DNA of 64,000 nt, from contig CAJNOP010000011.1 of NCBI GenBank assembly GCA_905250075.1, positions 1-64,000 on the forward strand, read 5' to 3'. This document shows, piece after piece, positions 1 to 13,236 of this stretch (positions are counted from its first letter, which is position 1; every line of letters begins with the position of its first letter). The notes under the pieces were generated by a model. The model was not told the DNA's origin. It worked only from the letters and a program-made list of their open reading frames with translations, and did not search any database. The stretch comes from Rotaria sp. Silwood1 (lineage: Eukaryota; Rotifera; Eurotatoria; Philodinida; Philodinidae). The position numbers and the translations under genes were made by a program.

Positions 1-1541
1 TTAAATAATAAAAGACCGAAAGAAATAGAAAAATAAGATGAAATTAATTCAAAAATAAATATATTTCTTTTGAACTGTCTAGAAGAAAATTTTCATTGAG
101 TGGCCAGTGTTTGTCTTGCAAATCATAAGATATTAGGACCTTGAAATGAGTCATTGATATGAGAAAATATTTTTTTATAGAAGAAATAGACTCATATTTT
201 AACATTGAAAACAAATTTGAAATCATATGTACATTTTCAGTCACAGTAATAGGATAAGATTCTACGAAAACCAAGAAGAATGACCAAGACAGGAAAATAC
301 CATATAGTGCCTATACTTGTGGTGCAAAAATTCAATCCCCACAACAGGCGTGATCCTATTCGTTTGTATATGAAAAGATGCAGTTTTTCACGGGCTATCT
401 TTTGATGGTAAAAGATTTTTGGGAGGCAACCATCTTAGTATACTTATAGGTCAAAAATACAAAAATTTTCATTAAAAAATAGTCGTTTTTGCATGTATTT
501 TAGAGAAAAAATGATACATTAGATCACGATTTATATTTGAAATTTCGAATCTATAATAGTGTATCTGATAGATCTAATCAAAATACCTTATTTGGCAGTA
601 ACAGTAATGATATTCAAGAGTACAATCTATTGGTATAAAGTGTTAAATAGAATTTTTTATATTTTATCGAAATAATAAAATATCGTTTGAGGATGGGTTC
701 AAAGATGATTTCATATATCTTGATAGAATTTCCAGAAAGAGCTAAAAATTAGGATTTAAGCATAACTTTCCACGGACTTTTGAATGATAAACTTTAGATC
801 AAAATCAAAATTTTGACATATGCAGCCGTGGTCGGTGGTCTCATGGACCCTCTCTTAAGTGTTATATAATTAAAAAAATAACATATTCCATAAAATTCAT
901 TTTTTTTAAACAGATAAGATATTGAATGAAATTCAAAAAAAACGATTACAAATCCTTGTTGTAAATCTCAAAATGAAAATAATATAAAAAGGTCTTGCTC
1001 TGCAACATGTGAAGACCTTTGAAGAATTAGTTTTGACATGGTGCCAATTCTGAATTTCTTCGACTTATTCATTATCAAGTTTAATAGTTATTTGCTTATT
1101 AAGCTTAATTAGGTGCCAGCTAGAAGCACTAATATTTCTATAGATATTGATAGGAAAAGAACTTGTTCGGCAAAATAAACTTCGTAAAAAATGAGAATCA
1201 AATCAAAAATGGTCATGTCCCATTTTTGTCCATACAAAAGAACAATGAAGTATATTTTGTTTACTTATAGATCAACTTATTGGTTTTATGTAACATAGTA
1301 TATTTATTTTATTCTTAGTCTAGATTTATTCATTCAATATATTTTGTCTCTGAATTTAGGGACATCTTTTCGAAAAAGTTGATCATTATAAATAATATCT
1401 AACAACAAAATCATCAATACATGATTCATAATAATATGATCACCTTTATTTTAATGCCTTTCTTCGAGTTCATACTATCAAACACAAAAAAAAAGAAATT
1501 GTTTTTTCCGTCTCATTTAAAAACTTTTGATAAATATTTCT
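1..1541. other. Gene-poor AT-rich stretch
   Basis: No convincing coding exon, RNA gene or repeat boundary was recognised. A minus-strand open frame of 76 codons at 44-274 has no neighbouring splice sites or recognisable family and may be chance in AT-rich DNA. The stretch could be intergenic, or part of a gene continuing to the left of the window. Confidence 0.4.
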
Positions 1542-1928
1542 TCATTTTACATATAAAAAATTTGAGAAAAATAATAAAAAACTATTATATTCCATTTCAG
1601 ATATAAAACGATTTTTATCTAATAAACTTTCATATTTATCAAAATCATTTGGATTATGAATAATCAATGAATTTAATCGATACATACATTTATCATAGAT
1701 TTCAATAGGTATATCATAATTTAAATGAATATATTCTTGAATTTGTCGATCAAATAATGATTGTAATAATAAACTTTTCGTATGATCAGATTTATTTACA
1801 ATCGATTCAAGATTCTGATCATGTAAAGCAATTATTTCACTTATTAATCTCTCTTGCTTTGTCATTAGTTTTCGTTTCATTATTATATTAGATAATGACA
1901 AACGTGTAAATAATTTTTGAATATACAT
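1542..1928 (-). CDS. Hypothetical 128-aa protein
   Basis: A single-exon frame starts at an ATG (MYIQKLFTRLSLSN) and runs 128 codons to a stop. The first about 20 residues are basic and hydroxylated with no acidic residue, which would suit a mitochondrial presequence, but that is inference. The middle is predicted-helical and charged, with segments such as MTKQERLISEIIALHDQN and HNPNDFDKYESLLDKNRF. Residue use looks more like protein than the low-complexity frames around it. I do not recognise a family. The last about 15 residues (SFLLFFSNFLYVK) may be read-through past a splice donor. The next confident gene upstream is the TTF zinc-finger gene on the same strand. Confidence 0.4.
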   Translation of the reverse strand: MYIQKLFTRLSLSNIIMKRKLMTKQERLISEIIALHDQNLESIVNKSDHTKSLLLQSLFDRQIQEYIHLNYDIPIEIYDKCMYRLNSLIIHNPNDFDKYESLLDKNRFISEMEYNSFLLFFSNFLYVK

Positions 1929-3593
1929 TTAAATAGATAAAAGTAATAATGATGCATCGGGCGCTTATTAATTTATTTCTTTGTTAATGATATTCATTAA
2001 CAACAAAAAGAAAAAACAACAACAGTAACATAAAAAAACACAAATCTGACTTATTAAAGAAACAATATTAACGAACTAGGATTTCAACATTTGTTTCATT
2101 ATCATATTAATTTCAAATACAAAAAAAAAACATACAAGCAACACATTCAAGATAGATTTACATAATAAATTCTAACGAAGCTACAAATCTACGGAACAAA
2201 AAAAAACATTTTACACTACAAATTACATATCAATCTCTTGTTTAATCTTTGTTTGAAAGATTATTTTCAGAAATAGAATTATCTAAGAAAAAATAAATAA
2301 AACAATTAATAATTTTACAGACTTGAAAAACGATTTTTTTTTTTTCGTATTTATATTTCTCATTATAAAACTTTTTGGAAAATCATTTTGACTTACAATT
2401 ATTAAATTTCTATTATTAATCTTATATGGATGAAGATTTAACGAGAAAATAAATTTATTCTGACATTCCATTGAGAGAATTTCGTTAATAGAAATCATTT
2501 AAAATTGAACTAACGAGAAATATGTCAAAAAACAAAGAAAAAAAACATCATGTATTATTAGCTATAGGCATATATCCAAACCAGTTGGGTTGTTTTGTCT
2601 TAATGAAGAGACATGTTCTTATCTACTAAATCACGCGACATAATATCTTTTTTTGTGTTGATAGAAAATTGAAGAAGGGGAATGATACTAGAAAATGTTC
2701 AAAAAGATATTTCAATAACATTATTCAACTACATGTTCAAGTTGTTTTTCAGGTTTCTTTTGAAACTCTTATTAAATCAAACGGTTTATCAACTCATTCT
2801 TCGTTTACTTGTCAAAGACAAACATTCTTCTATAATAGTGGCGCGACACTTTATTTATATAGTTCATAGTCAATGAGTCTGTGATTGCATTTGAATGTAT
2901 GTTTAGTAGAATCAGTTGGACTCAAAATTTTCCGACACGATTGATCAAAATTGGATCTGGCGTTCCGAAGGTACAAGATCAGTTTTTCTTTTTTTTTTTT
3001 TTTGTATTTTCTAACTAGCACAACCTAGACATTTCTCAAATAACTAGAGCGCATCAGATCCAAAGACTTAAAACCTAATCAGATGTTGTTTAAATCCATA
3101 AAAAATTTTCTATATCACGTAAATAACTGCATTTTTTAGTTTTTAAAAGTTTTAATAAGTTTAAAAAAAAAACACCTCAACATCTTTGCATTTTTTTTTT
3201 GGTTTTTTAATTTATATAATACATTAACAAATGGAAGAAAAAAACTAGATCATCTTTTCTTTTTTTTATCTTACTACCAAATAAGTAGTAAGCTAAACAT
3301 GCAATGTTACATGTCAACATAAGAACATGGTGAACTGAAATTTTTTTTTTTAAATTTTCTTGTTCTATTATTAATCATTCATAAGTTGAATAAAACATCC
3401 GATTGTGAAAAAATTTTTTCTTGTCAACTAAATAGAATAAGAAAAAAAAAATCAAATTTTTCAAAGATATTTTTCTTCTCTATCTACATCATACTATTTA
3501 CACTCGATTTCAATATGTTACATATTTACTTAAGTTATTTTTCTTTAAAGAAATTTAATATCAATACTGAAGTATACAGTTGTTTTTTTAAAA
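1929..3593. other. Intergenic, T/A-tract rich
   Basis: This holds many poly-A and poly-T runs. Short open frames at 2283-2498 (-), 2669-2876 (+, two overlapping frames) and 3386-3607 (+) lack family resemblance and convincing splice context. Nothing else was recognised. Confidence 0.4.
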
Positions 3594-4514
3594 TCAATAT
3601 TTACTAGATTGTTTGCTTTCATGGTTATTTTCAATTGGTTCTGAATCGAAATGCATATGATCAACAAAGGCAAGATATTTATTATAAGCTTGTTTATGAG
3701 CTTCAGACATAGCATGTGATTCTAATAAACCACGTCTTTGACATACAATTAAATCTTCATCAGATTTCATTGATCCTCCTGTTGAACGTTTTTTTTTCTG
3801 GCCACGTGATCCTAAACATTTACGCCAATTTTTAATACCTAAACAAAACAAAAACAAAAAAAAAAAATCTAAAGTTCATTTAAGTAATATAAATCTATAC
3901 CATCACGTGAAAAAGCTCGATTACGATTTGATTCGGCAAATAAACGACAATAAAAACAATAAGCACGACCTGTTGATAATGAATATTCAAGCCAATCAGA
4001 AAAACGTGGATCATCAAACCATTTTGAACGAAAACGTACATTTCCTTTACCATTATTTGTTGATTTAGCACTTGCTAAAAAATGATCTTCATCATCACGT
4101 GGTTGATGTGGTCCATATTGTATTAATAACCAACGAAGTTCATTTGTTAAATGTTCAGTTGTTTCCGTTGCGGCTGGATCACGATCAAACGTGATTAATG
4201 ATGAATTTGATGTTATTGGACGTTGATATTTTAATGGTGATATAATACGTTGTGGTTTAATTGATGATGGACGTATTGATGATAAACTGTCAACCGATGT
4301 AACAAATGAATCTACCATTGATTGTAAATCAGCTTGATATTGATCAATAAATGATTTTTCTGTTGTTGTTGATTGAAATTGTTCAGTATTATTCATATTA
4401 TCAAGAACCATTGATGATTCTTCTTTAATTATTGTTGAATCTAATTAAGGAATAGAATTAGAAAACGAAAAATTTCTCGTTTTTTTTTTTTTTTAAATAT
4501 TTACCCCAAAGCAT
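3594..4514 (-). CDS. TTF-type zinc-finger protein (hAT-transposase-like N-terminal domain, stand-alone)
   Basis: Three exons are proposed: 4514-4505 (ATG CTT TGG G), 4440-3901 and 3838-3594, with introns of 64 and 62 nt that have GT..AG ends and phases that join cleanly, giving about 264 aa. The first 120 residues are Ser/Thr-rich and probably disordered. The second half has the layout of a TTF-type zinc finger: RSKWFDDPRFSDWLEYS, then a CxxC pair (YCFYCRLF), then a His pair (ESHAMSEAHKQAY). This domain is usual at the N-terminus of hAT transposase-derived or ZMYM-like proteins. Here a stop follows about 25 residues after the His pair, and no catalytic or dimerisation region was seen. It is either a domesticated DNA-binding protein or a truncated relic; an intact frame, canonical introns and a clean stop favour a working gene. 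Binding target unknown. The tiny first exon is the least certain part. Confidence 0.65.
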
Positions 4515-5009
4515 GATCGACTGACAGAGTTTGCTGAATGACCGATCAAAAGAATAAATCAGAAAGAAGAAAAAAAAAAAAAAAAACTGTTCTTTCATTT
4601 TAAATGGATCAACATATACACAAATCAAAAAGATATGCTAATCTATGTGCATGTACGACCTCTATTGAAAAGAACATACAGATAGTGTCTTCTTTTTCTC
4701 TAAATGAATCATGCCACTATTATTATCATTCCTATATGTGTTTTTCTTTTTTTGAAGAAGAGTAATACAGAGCGAAATAAAACAACTCTTGATAATAAAA
4801 CGATAGAAAAGAACAGGACAATTTTTTTTTTGAGTTCTTTCTACAAGGCTCGTTTTTTTTTCATCACTTTATAATATAGTTTGATAGAGAAAACAGGGAG
4901 CAGTGACAAAAGTTATATTTGTATATATATGGTCCGATTCTTGGATGGGTACATCTCGCTATTGTAGATGAATCATCACAATGTTTTTTTTTTTGTTTAT
5001 TTCAGAACA
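4515..5009. promoter_or_regulatory. Divergent spacer between TTF gene and SPTLC2
   Basis: About 500 nt separate the two divergent start codons, so both promoters probably lie here. It has long A and T tracts and no TATA box that I would defend. The plus side ends in a strong 3' splice site (TTTATTTCAG, AG at 5004-5005) four bases before the SPTLC2 ATG. The minus side has an acceptor-like CATTCAG (AG complement at 4534-4535) 19 nt before the TTF start. Confidence 0.4.
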
Positions 5010-8000
5010 ATGGTGGCTTCATCATCACAGCCCAGCCATGTTACAACTGTTGTAAGTTATCAAGACTATTATCATCATCATCATCGTCGTTTTTTTAACA
5101 ATCTTTATGAATCATTTCTCTATTTCAAATACAAAAACATCTTTCTTTTTATCGTTCTAGTCTTCTTTTGCCATCTTCATTTATATATCTTTCTTTATTG
5201 TTACTTTTGTCTGTAGACTAAATATTGATCATTGACATAGGCATACATAAAAAGATGATATTGATCCATCATCGTATACATACATATATATATATATATT
5301 CTTGTCGACATTTCATTATTGTTACCTTATTTTTTTGTAGCATCGTCATTTAACATCAAAACTTCATTCGAACGAAAAAATGGGACCTACTGTTTTTCCA
5401 ACAGTAAGTATCATATAGACTAGTATTTATTAATAATTGTTTTAATTATTAATTTTACTTATCTAGATTGATGATAATCTTAAACAAAATAATTTTGAAA
5501 CTGAAGTTGAGCGTAATAATGACGATGAAAATTTACAACATGAAGAATTTGAAGAAACACCATTATATGCTGCTATTTTAACGTATTTGAGTTATTCTAT
5601 ACTTTGTCTATTTGGTTGGTTAAGAGATTTTCTCCGACAATCAAATATTGAAAAGAAACGTGGTGCAGTTGATCCAAATGCTTTATTGGTATGTTTAGTT
5701 TCTTTTTTTTTGTTAAATTCATTAATTATTCTATTTTTCATTTCTATTAGGGTTTTGTACCACTCTATCAAAGTTATGAATCTTTTTATACACGAAATAT
5801 GTATACACGTGTTCGTGATATTTTTAATCGACCAATTGCAAGTGTACCTGGTGCAAACTTTGAATTAGTTGAACGTGTTTCAGATGATTATAATTGGTCA
5901 TATAGGTAATTAAAAAAATAAGAATTCTTTTTATTTTGCATTTATTTTTTGTATTTCTATTATCATAGATATACAGGAAAAACAATTAATGCAATCAATT
6001 TAGGTTCATATAATTATTTGGGTTTCGCTGAAAAAACAGGTCCATGTGCTACAAATGCTATCAATTCAATTAAAACATATGGTATCTCAAACTGTAATAC
6101 AAGAACTGAAATAGGTATGAAGTGTAGTATATTTGCTTTGTGGTAATCTTTAGTGTCACACACACACACACAAAGAAATAGATCGATTCATAATAGCTAA
6201 CGCTTTACGTTCGTTTTTATTCTATTCTCCTTAATAACGACGCATTTTAAAGCGCACTCTTTATCGTTTTCGTCAGTATAATTAATCATTTTTGTTACGT
6301 TTGTTGACTTATAGAGGTAAATAGTGTTGGTGTTATCCAGTTCTTTTAATTTACTATTAACATTTGAAATCAATCTAAATAAAGAATGATAATAAGAATG
6401 AAAAATACATCAACGATATTGATTTTTACAAAAAACAAAAAAAGAAAAAAAATAATTTGGCCTTTGTCGTTGTAAAAAAAAAAGATAATAAAGACATTTG
6501 AAAGTAGACTAGATGGTGTTAATGACCTTTGCGACAAAATGATCTTCGTGTTTCAATGATAATGCAATTTTACATGCGTTATCTATATTTATCTTGTTGA
6601 ATTGATATGAATAAATGTTGAGTTTTTTTCTTTTTTATTTCTTCAAGGTACACAGCGATATCATGTTGAGCTTGAACAACTTCTTGCTGATTTTCTTCAT
6701 GTTGAAAGTTCTATCACATTTGGCATGGTTTGTTTCTTTCATTTGGAAAAACAAAAAAGAAATTTACTAATAAACTTTTTTTTTTTTCTATTAATTTATT
6801 CAGGGCTTTGCAACAAATTCACTTAACCTTCCAGTTTTAGCATCTAAAGTATTGAAAGAAAAATCGATCAAGTTTTTTTAAAAATTTTTATCATATTTTA
6901 CTTTTTTTAGGGAGATTTAATTTTAAGTGATGAAATGAATCATGTTTCATTGATCTTAGGCATTCGTTTATCAGGTGCTAGTTATCAAACATTTGCGCAT
7001 AATGGTAAATTATTGATTACAATTAATAAATATGTGCTTTTTTTTTTGTGTAATAGATATGAAAGATTTGGAAAAAAAATTACGAGCTGCTATTGTTCAT
7101 GGTCATCCACGCACAAACCGTCCATGGAAAAAAATAATTATTGTTGTTGAAGGAATTTATAGGTTAGATAATCATGAGATTTTATCTGAATTATTATTAA
7201 TAATGAAAGACATCTTGTAGTGAGTGGAAAAAAAAACAGTTGACAGTCATTTTGGTAGGTGTACTTTTGCATGCGTTACTTCTTTAACTAAAACATAATA
7301 ATAAATAAAACCTTCAAGTTTCTTTTTTTGACATAATCTGTAAAATACAAAAAAATTTTAGTGTTTTTTTGTAATCCATCGAACGAATACTTTTGTTATT
7401 TTTTTTTGTGTTGGTAGATAAAAAAAAACTATTTATTATTTTTTTATTTTGTAGTATGGAAGGCTCAATATGTCGTTTACCAGAATTAATTGAATTAAAA
7501 AAAAAATATAAAGCTTATTTATATATGGATGAAGCACATTCAATTGGTGCAATGGGTAAACATGGTCGTGGTATTGTAGATTATTTTGGTGTTGATACAA
7601 ATGATGTAGATATTTTAATGGGAACATTTACAAAAAGTTTTGGTTCTGCTGGTGGTTATATTGCAGGAAAAAAGGTAAGAAACAACTCTATGAGACAGAT
7701 TACATTGTTCAATGTAAAATAGTGGAATTCATTAGAATTTATTCAAGTATTGAATAATCAAACGATAATAAATTATGATTAATGAAATAATTGAATGGAA
7801 TAATAAAATTTTTATTGATATTAAACATATAAACATAATATATCATCAAAATATATTCTTACGGGATTTTTATACAAAAAAATTCTATAAGTATGTCACT
7901 TGTAAGTGCAAATATGTTTTCAATAGGAAAGGCAGATATAAATGTTACTGCAATCTTTTCACCTCAAAAGAAAACCCATCTAAGTTAGTGGAGGAAGAGT

Positions 8001-10320
8001 TGTTCTATCGAAGGGTGTATGTACTTGTGACTCAAAACTTTGTAATTGCCTCTATCTGATTCTCGAAATTATTTAATCAATCAGTAGCCATCTATCTTGT
8101 CTTTTGTCTGTTATTTTATTACCATTCTTAAGTTATAAAATTCCTATATCGGCTGGTCTAAGAATAATTGCACTGTTAGTTTTTGCAAAATTTTCCATAT
8201 AGTTTACATCTGATCAAGGTATCTTTTTTTAACCAACAATAGAGCTTGCAGTTTTGCACAAAGTGATATACTTTATTTAATGAATATAAGTTTCTCCACT
8301 TTTTTTGGATCATATGTAACCGTACAGTAAAATCAAGTACACAATGTAAAATTTTATCTTTTTTGTTTTTTTAGAAAGCATTTTATTTCGTCTATCAATG
8401 CTGCTTTTCGTGTTATGACGTTTCAATTTATAGTTTCAGTCATTTTATTCCATGAAGTATAATCTAAGTGATTTAGATCAGGCATATATAATGACTAATG
8501 ATTTTTATGTATGAATGCATGATTAATGGTCTGTACACCATTCTTTACTAATGTAGCACGTGTGAGTCTTAAAAAAAAAGGAACTCTACTAACATTCAGT
8601 TTGTAAAATTAGCCCACTCTTTTTGAAAAGACTAGTCACGGTTGACTCTTCGACTTCGTATTACGGGACACATCCAAGATTTTCATGTGATAACAGTTTT
8701 AGACGCTTTGTTGCGTCTTCACTTTTCATATTTTTCAAATCCATTGAAACAGCTATTGATTACAATCATAGACGGTTTTTTTTTACAGCATTTCAGTGCT
8801 ATCTTTTGATGAAAAAGGATATCTCGGTTAGATGTAAAATACAAGAGAAATTCTGGAACTATTAAGACCATAATTATTTCTGGGTCATCCTCGTTACATA
8901 CTTTGATATTAAAAAAAAGTGATGATGCCAGCGCTTCTTACATGTGTATGCATACGAACGCTGGTATACTAACAGTTTTTGGTACTAGCGATGAATATCA
9001 AATGGTTAATCATCTGTTTAAAACATATAGACAAGTTCATTAATAGTTCCTAGAAATGAGAATAGATGAAAGTTCGGCAACAATTGCCTTCATTCTCGAT
9101 GCGCTAGAAGTGTTAATTAAACGGAAAGGAGTAAGAATGAAATTTACTGTGGTCTGGATCTTTCTGCAACGGACGATTTACCATCAGGCCATTCCTTCTC
9201 CAGACTCTCCCTAGTCCTACTCAGTTCGCAACAATGTTTTTTTTCTGTTTATTTTTATTTCACTTTTTGCCAGAGAAAGATATATGATGTTTCAAAATTC
9301 AATTGCTGATCAAAGTTACCATGAAGGTGTAAAAAAGTTGATATGACACATTGCACATTTTAAACGAGGAGTCGTTCTTTCATTCGTGGAAACCTTGCAC
9401 ATGTAATTATAACAATAATTACTTTTAACTTGGTAGTATAGTTTTTGAACAAGCATTTAACTCCTTATTCACCCTAGAAAAACTTACAATAACTAATATA
9501 TAATTTTATGCATTAACAAATAAATTTCAACAGTTATTAACTTGATTTTTCTTGAAAACAATTCAACCGTATATTAAAAAAAAAAAGGAAAGACTTGTTT
9601 CATTTTTTTTTTGAAAACAATTCATGCATAAAATCCGATAAACTATATCTACGCATATTACAAAATTATATTCTTAGATTTTCTTTCTTTTTAGTCTCTC
9701 ATCGATTTTATTCGTATTAATTCTCATGCACATACTTATGCTTCAAGTATGTCAGCATCAGTAGTACAACAAATCATATCTTCTCTTCATCTTCTAAGAG
9801 GCCCAGAAGGTAAACAAAAAAAAAAGCATTTTAGTAGAAGAAAACAAGAAACTACTAAAAAATAAATTTCTTTTTTCTTTTTTCATTTTGAAGGAAAAAA
9901 ACGTATTTATCAACTTGCTGATAATACACGTTATTTTCGACAAAAATTAGTCGATATGGGTTTTATTGTTTATGGTAATAAAAATTCACCGGTTGTTCCA
10001 ATGTTAATTTATATGCCTGCAAGAGTCACACGATTTAATCGAGAAATGCTTCGACGTGGTATAGCAGTTGTTACTGTTGGATTTCCAGCAACCAAATTAT
10101 TAGATGCTCGCGTTCGTTTTTGTATATCAGCTGCACATACACGTCAAATGCTTGATACTGTAAGTAATAAGAATTTCTTAATGAATTTATTTCGAATTTA
10201 GAAAAAAATTATGTACATATATTTATATAATAGGCTTTAACAGCAATTGATGAAGTTGGTGCAGAAATATCATTACGTTACTCAACACGACATAAATCTC
10301 GACGATTAAGAGAGTTGTGA
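5010..10320 (+). CDS. SPTLC2: Serine palmitoyltransferase, long-chain base subunit 2 (catalytic)
   Basis: SPTLC2 condenses L-serine with palmitoyl-CoA to 3-ketosphinganine, the committed step of sphingolipid synthesis, as a heterodimer with SPTLC1 in the ER membrane. Thirteen exons join in frame to 546 aa (family about 560): 5010-5051, 5341-5403, 5467-5688, 5751-5905, 5969-6114, 6648-6727, 6804-6848, 6911-7004, 7057-7162, 7455-7674, 9695-9809, 9894-10159 and 10234-10320. A membrane segment lies near residues 60-85 ([19 protein letters not shown]). The PLP fold is complete: [11 protein letters not shown], the DEMNHVS histidine, MDEAHSIGA, and [13 protein letters not shown], whose lysine should form the Schiff base. 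Start: first ATG after the acceptor at 5004-5005. Intron 10 is 2.0 kb and the others are far shorter. Convergent with MED20. Confidence 0.95.
6115..6647 (+). other. SPTLC2 intron 5, with a CA repeat
   Basis: This 533-nt intron contains a short (CA)n microsatellite at about 6155-6172. Nothing else was recognised in it. Confidence 0.6.
7675..9694 (+). other. SPTLC2 intron 10 (2.0 kb)
   Basis: The donor GTAAGA follows the exon carrying the PLP lysine; the acceptor is TTTCTTTTTAG at 9694. Open frames at 7775-8059 and 8623-8865 resemble no family that I know. No terminal inverted repeats were found by eye, though at this length an old insertion is plausible. Confidence 0.6.
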
Positions 10321-11138
10321 ATATACTAAAGCAACAATAATTTCAATGTCAAAAGTTTTCCTTCAGATATGCGATGAAGATGATATTTTATCCTTCTCTG
10401 CTTGTCTATTTTTTTTTCGTTGTTGTTTATTTGTACTTCTTTTCATTCCACTTATTATTGACATCGTATGAAAACAAAATAAGTTTTGTTTTGTTTTTCT
10501 TTTGGCAATTGATCTCCTCACAAAATGTATTCTCTTCTGCTTATTGTTGTTTGTTGCTGAAAATTTTTATTTTCTGTCTGTTTTGCATGAGTTTATCTTT
10601 TATTTTGCTTCATTGATTATCATATGGTAGTCATGGGTATTTTATTTAATGTCAATTTATGTTTTTAATGCATTTGTTTTTGTTTGTTCTTTTTTGGTTT
10701 CTTTTGTTTTATGTAATAGCGCAAATGAAAATCTTTTCTTTTCTCTGTTAGTCATTTTAATTGTTCTGTGTGAATTGTCAATTGAACCCTCCTTTCCATT
10801 TAGTTTTCTCGAATGGTGCCTTTTATCGTATTTTTCTTCTTTTTCTAATTTAACCTTTTGTATGGGTGCGAAATTCGTCTATTACTCTTCATTAGTTAAG
10901 TCTATATTTTCTATCTATCTTTTACATTTAAGCCGATTCTTTCGGTCAGCAAGATTTCTTAACAACAAAAAGAAAAACAGAACATCAAATATTTTATGTG
11001 AACAATGATTTTAAATTCTTTCTTTTGTCTAGTTACTTGTTTGTTTTCTATTTCTCACATACAAACACAAATAATGAAAAGAATAAGAATATTAACAGAA
11101 ATAACAATAACAATAATAATAATAATACATAGACATAT
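10321..11138. other. Convergent 3' region of SPTLC2 and MED20
   Basis: Between the two stop codons the plus strand is very T-rich, giving long hydrophobic open frames (10374-10616, 10649-11008, 11005-11322) that are base-composition artefacts. It probably holds both 3' UTRs. No specific polyadenylation signal is asserted. Confidence 0.5.
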
Positions 11139-12056
11139 TTATTCATTGGGTTTATTTCTCATAACAAGAAGTATATCAAGATACTGTAATAAAGTGATAG
11201 ATGGTGTATATTCTGCATCTTTTTTATCTCTAAGTGATCGTAACCAATTACTTAAATGGTCTGTTATTGATTTTTGTATTGTTTGTTTTGTCATGTTGAG
11301 AAATGATTGTAAAAATTCTTGAATTAAACAATAACCATCACGAGTTTCATCCATTGGAACATAAGCAACCTAAATTAATATAATAAAAGATATTTGAAGA
11401 AATATTACATATATAAAAGATTATTTGTGTTTTTTTTAGTTTTATTCACCTCAAGAATTAATCCTTTTGTTGTTTGTGATTGATTAACAGTTCCAAGATT
11501 AATAAGAAAATCTTGATATTCTAATCGTGTACCTTTTGCTTCCATTTTTTGTAAGCGTGTTTCAAATGCACGTAATGTTTTTAATTTATTCATTAATGCA
11601 ATAAATGTATTATCGGCAACAAGCATTTGACAATTTGATTGTTCAGCATAAGCAAATGATGATGCCGGATATTCAGAATGTGATAATACATGAACAATTT
11701 TAGAATTTGGTATTACTTAAGAAAAAACAAATTAATTCAAGTAGACAAAAAAAAATAACGAATATAAAAATTAATATTCTATAACGAACATGGAGTATAG
11801 CTGACTAGATCAACTTGAAATGGACGAGTCTTTTTTGCACCACCTTTTTCTAATTTGTCTAAATAAAATTCAGCTGCTTCAGCTGGTGATTTAAATGAAC
11901 CACTTGGTAATGGAATAACTCTATAGGAATAAATAAACAAGAAAAAAATTCAAATTTATATTGTTAAAAGAAACACATGGTCTAGAGTGTGGAAAATTCT
12001 TATCTCAACAACACAATTATATATAATCATATCTTTACTTACATAGCTACAACCAT
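11139..12056 (-). CDS. MED20: Mediator complex subunit 20
   Basis: MED20 is a Mediator head-module subunit that pairs with MED18 and contacts RNA polymerase II. Four exons, 12056-12043, 11920-11790, 11715-11450 and 11369-11139, join in phase to 213 aa, against about 212 in vertebrates. Recognisable family segments in order are the N-terminal AAEFYLDKLEKGGAKKTRPF, then HVLSHSEYPASSFAYAEQ, MLVADNTFIALMNKLKTL, GTRLEYQDFLINLGTV and the C-terminal GYCLIQEFLQSF. The start is set by the tiny first exon (MVVA plus two bases) before a GTAAGT donor. An acceptor-like TATTATTAG lies only 6 nt upstream of the ATG. The gene converges on SPTLC2 and is the most downstream member of the minus-strand run. Confidence 0.9.
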
Positions 12057-13236
12057 CTTTGACTAATAATAGATAAAATCAAAATAGATAAGATCTAAAA
12101 TTGAAATTTAGAAATTTTCAATAAATAATATTTTCATACCAAAAATTTTATTTCAAATGAAATCGAACTATTCAGCAATCCGAATCTATAGGAAGCTTGT
12201 CGAAAGTCCCGAGTTCGATTTTTACAATCAAAGAAACACTTAAAAAGAACCTCTTCATCTATCTCATTTCGATTTCAATGATTCTTTTGTCTACAGAGAC
12301 TACATAGTATTCTAATAGAATTTCGAGAAGGGTTTTAGTTTCTATTGATATTTGACTGATCTATCGAAGTTTTCAATATTTCTATTTTCTAGATGCCCTT
12401 AATTTTACGAAAACTTGTATTTCTGAATTTTGTTCTAAAATTTTGTGTATATAGAGAATTCAACTAAACTAGCTTCCATTAAAAATTTCAGAAGTTTTGT
12501 ACAAAGTTTCTTTGAGATATGAAACTTTCAAGATAGAGACACTTTTTTCATAAATAGTGTATTCAACGTGCATTTTTTGGAAACTTCATACTTTCGAAGA
12601 AGCTCTGTTGAAAACTTATGGATTTTTTTTTCATGAAAACTAGTCTGATCAAATTCTCTATATACACAAAGTTTGAGATCAAAATTCGAAAGTACATTTT
12701 TTCCGAAAACATGGGGTCTCTCTAGAAAAGAAACATTTTAAATTGCATAGCTTTGCTAAATATAATCGCAAGAGGATAGCTGAAGAGGGTCTGTTGTTAA
12801 TTTTCATAGTTTAGTCATGTTCTATCAAATAAATCTGTTTTGTTGAAATAAATCTCTCTTAACTGAAAAGATGAAAAAGAATCTAAGATTGCCGTAGTTT
12901 TATTATGCATTCACCGTATTCACTGTTACTCTAGATGTGCATCTCTAGATCAGTGCAACGTTATTAGGAGCGAATAGTCAACTAGTGTACGAGTGCATCC
13001 ATGATCACCAGTACCATTGCATCCCTAACCCATATGGATAAAGGATAAATAAACTAGAAGAAATGTAGTCTATAAATTGTTAAACTACTTTTATTTTTCG
13101 ATAGTATAAAATAGATGTTGTTGATTGGCATAGAAAATGAAAAGTTAATTAAAAGTAAAAGAACTAAGAATTAGTCATTTCACACACTCTTTATCTATTA
13201 ATCAAATTATATTGCTTTGAGTCTTATTTAATTTCT
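12057..13236. other. Intergenic MED20-ACY1
   Basis: Besides the fold-back element at 12248-12790, no gene was found. A fragment resembling a tRNA T-arm (GAGTTCGATTTT, about 12212) has no cloverleaf around it. Confidence 0.5.
12248..12790. repeat. Fold-back element, family A, copy 1
   Basis: Near-terminal inverted repeats are visible: the left end AACCTCTTCATCTATC matches the reverse complement of the right end (ACCCTCTTCAGCTATC). Deeper arms also pair: TTTGTGTATATAGAGAAT near 12445 occurs inverted near 12660. No coding capacity was seen. It lies between MED20 and ACY1. The same family occurs at 17938-18550. Boundaries are by eye. Confidence 0.7.

Noticed and set aside
44..274. 76-codon minus frame at the window edge
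   Set aside because: No family resemblance and no neighbouring exons visible.
2283..2498. 71-codon minus frame
   Set aside because: It has plausible residues in its first half but ends in a Lys then hydrophobic run, with no splice partners found; not enough to call a gene.
10374..11322. Long hydrophobic plus-strand frames after SPTLC2
   Set aside because: T-rich composition gives Phe/Leu/Ser runs; the 3' part overlaps MED20 coding sequence on the other strand.
12160..12240. tRNA-like T-arm (GAGTTCGATTTT)
   Set aside because: No matching acceptor stem, D-arm or anticodon arm could be built around it.
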